Part shown: in pieces, positions 6,707 through 7,321 of the stretch | Layout: each line of letters opens with the position of its first letter | How positions within the stretch are numbered: position 1 is the first letter of the stretch | Assembly (NCBI GenBank): GCA_023265355.1 | Contig: JAHFTZ010000109.1 | Coordinates: forward strand, 1-7,321 | Length of the DNA: 7,321 nt | From: Terriglobus sp. | GTDB taxonomy: Bacteria; Acidobacteriota; Terriglobia; Terriglobales; Acidobacteriaceae | Reading direction: 5' to 3' | Position numbers and translations under genes: made by a program | The notes under the pieces: generated by a model | Database searches by the model: none | Told to the model about the DNA's origin: nothing | The model's input: the letters and a program-made list of their open reading frames with translations, nothing else

Positions 6707-6722
6707 GCGCGGCACGTTCAGT

Positions 6723-7321
6723 TTAGGTTCTCATCCAGAGAAGCGGCTGCCGTATGGGGAAGTTCCGGATGACCTCTGGATCCTGCGGATCGGGATCGAG
6801 GGACTTCCATAGATTGAGATACTCGGGTCTGCCGCAGGCGAGTCCGCAAAAGAGCAGTCCCGGCGAACGGACAGGCCAGGACTCGAAGTGCTGAACGTCC
6901 TTCGCGTACTTCCAGGCGGATCTGTTTTTGAGGAACGGATAAAGAAACTCGGCGGCGCGGCACATGCCTCTACCGTCGGGCGTCTGCCAGCGTTCTTCGG
7001 CTTCGCGTCCAAGGGACCAGCAGAGACCGGCCATCACATCGAAGTTGAAGATGGAGTAGCCATACGGCTTGGTGCGTGCGAGTTCGCGCGGGTAACTACC
7101 GTCGCCCGCCATCTGTTGCAGAAGAACGGTGCGGTAACGGACGCGAAGCTCATCGCGCGTGTTCTCATCGCCGATCAGACGCGCGAACTCCGACGCCTGG
7201 AGCGACCAGGCCACGGAGTGGTTGTTGGCAGCGTCGCGCTCCCGCATACCCTTTTCGCTGCTCTTCATCCACACGAGGTAAGCCGCGAACCACGATTGGA
7301 TAGCAGCGGCGTCCTCAGCCT
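6723..7321 (-). CDS. Alginate lyase family protein, C-terminal part (5' end outside window)
   Basis: The frame is open from the right edge (first whole codon 7317-7319) to a TAA at 6723-6725, giving 198 visible residues. The GTG at 7274 is internal: the 15 residues before it (AEDAAAIQSWFAAYL) already match the family. The fragment shows the alginate_lyase (PF05426-type) helical toroid. The order is a WFAAYLVWM helix (10-18), then AANNHSVAWSLQ (30-41), whose NNH (32-34) matches the catalytic Asn-His pair of this fold. Next come an ELRVRYRTVLLQQMAGDGSYPREL segment and PYGYSIFNFDVMAGLCW with aromatic residues expected along the cleft. The family cleaves alginate or related polyuronates by beta-elimination and is usually exported; the signal peptide and first half of the domain are outside the window. 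The substrate is not certain. A glycoside-hydrolase-type toroid of another family is possible but less likely given NNH. The ferritin gene follows 71 bp downstream. Confidence 0.87.
   Translation of the reverse strand, partial: AEDAAAIQSWFAAYLVWMKSSEKGMRERDAANNHSVAWSLQASEFARLIGDENTRDELRVRYRTVLLQQMAGDGSYPRELARTKPYGYSIFNFDVMAGLCWSLGREAEERWQTPDGRGMCRAAEFLYPFLKNRSAWKYAKDVQHFESWPVRSPGLLFCGLACGRPEYLNLWKSLDPDPQDPEVIRNFPIRQPLLWMRT

Noticed and set aside
6723..7274. GTG at 7274 as the true start of the alginate-lyase-like gene
   Set aside because: The helix containing WFAAYLVWM spans this codon, and the frame is open to the edge; starting there would cut the lyase fold.

Overview
The window looks like chromosomal DNA of a soil acidobacterium of the Granulicella/Edaphobacter/Terriglobus type. 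This is inferred from three things: a secreted Ig-like plus beta-propeller protein rich in Thr, Ser and Asn, Ala/Pro-rich exported proteins, and moderately GC-rich coding sequence that leaves long open frames on the non-coding strand. No RNA gene, insertion sequence, CRISPR array, phage gene or attachment site is visible.

Layout from left to right. Positions 1-1658 (+) hold the 3' part of a large exported protein: the end of one Ig-like repeat, a further Ig-like domain, then about eight propeller-like blades. It ends in a strong intrinsic terminator (1679-1711). A convergent spacer of about 315 bp follows, with a second, opposite-facing terminator (1923-1959) belonging to the next gene. Everything to the right of it is on the minus strand. 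In transcription order from the right edge these genes are: the C-terminal part of an alginate-lyase-family protein (6723-7321, cut by the window edge); a haem-less bacterioferritin-like ferritin (6184-6651) with a clear Shine-Dalgarno site and a hairpin behind it (6128-6160); a secreted heparinase II/III-type polysaccharide lyase (3873-5927); a compact 12-helix FUSC-family membrane protein whose start lies 31 nt after the lyase stop (2759-3841); and an exported DUF2059 protein (1974-2606).

How they may work together: the two lyase-type proteins suggest a locus for breaking down uronic-acid-containing polysaccharides outside the cytoplasm. The FUSC protein sits directly behind one lyase and could share its transcript, but its substrate cannot be read from the sequence. 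The ferritin and the DUF2059 protein look like general housekeeping or stress genes with their own signals. No wholly new system is evident. The best leads are the lyase/FUSC pairing, the lyase with exactly two cysteines in twin CPDTG motifs, the ferritin that keeps the diiron ligands but lacks the haem methionine, and a shared CTACACTT octamer upstream of two genes.
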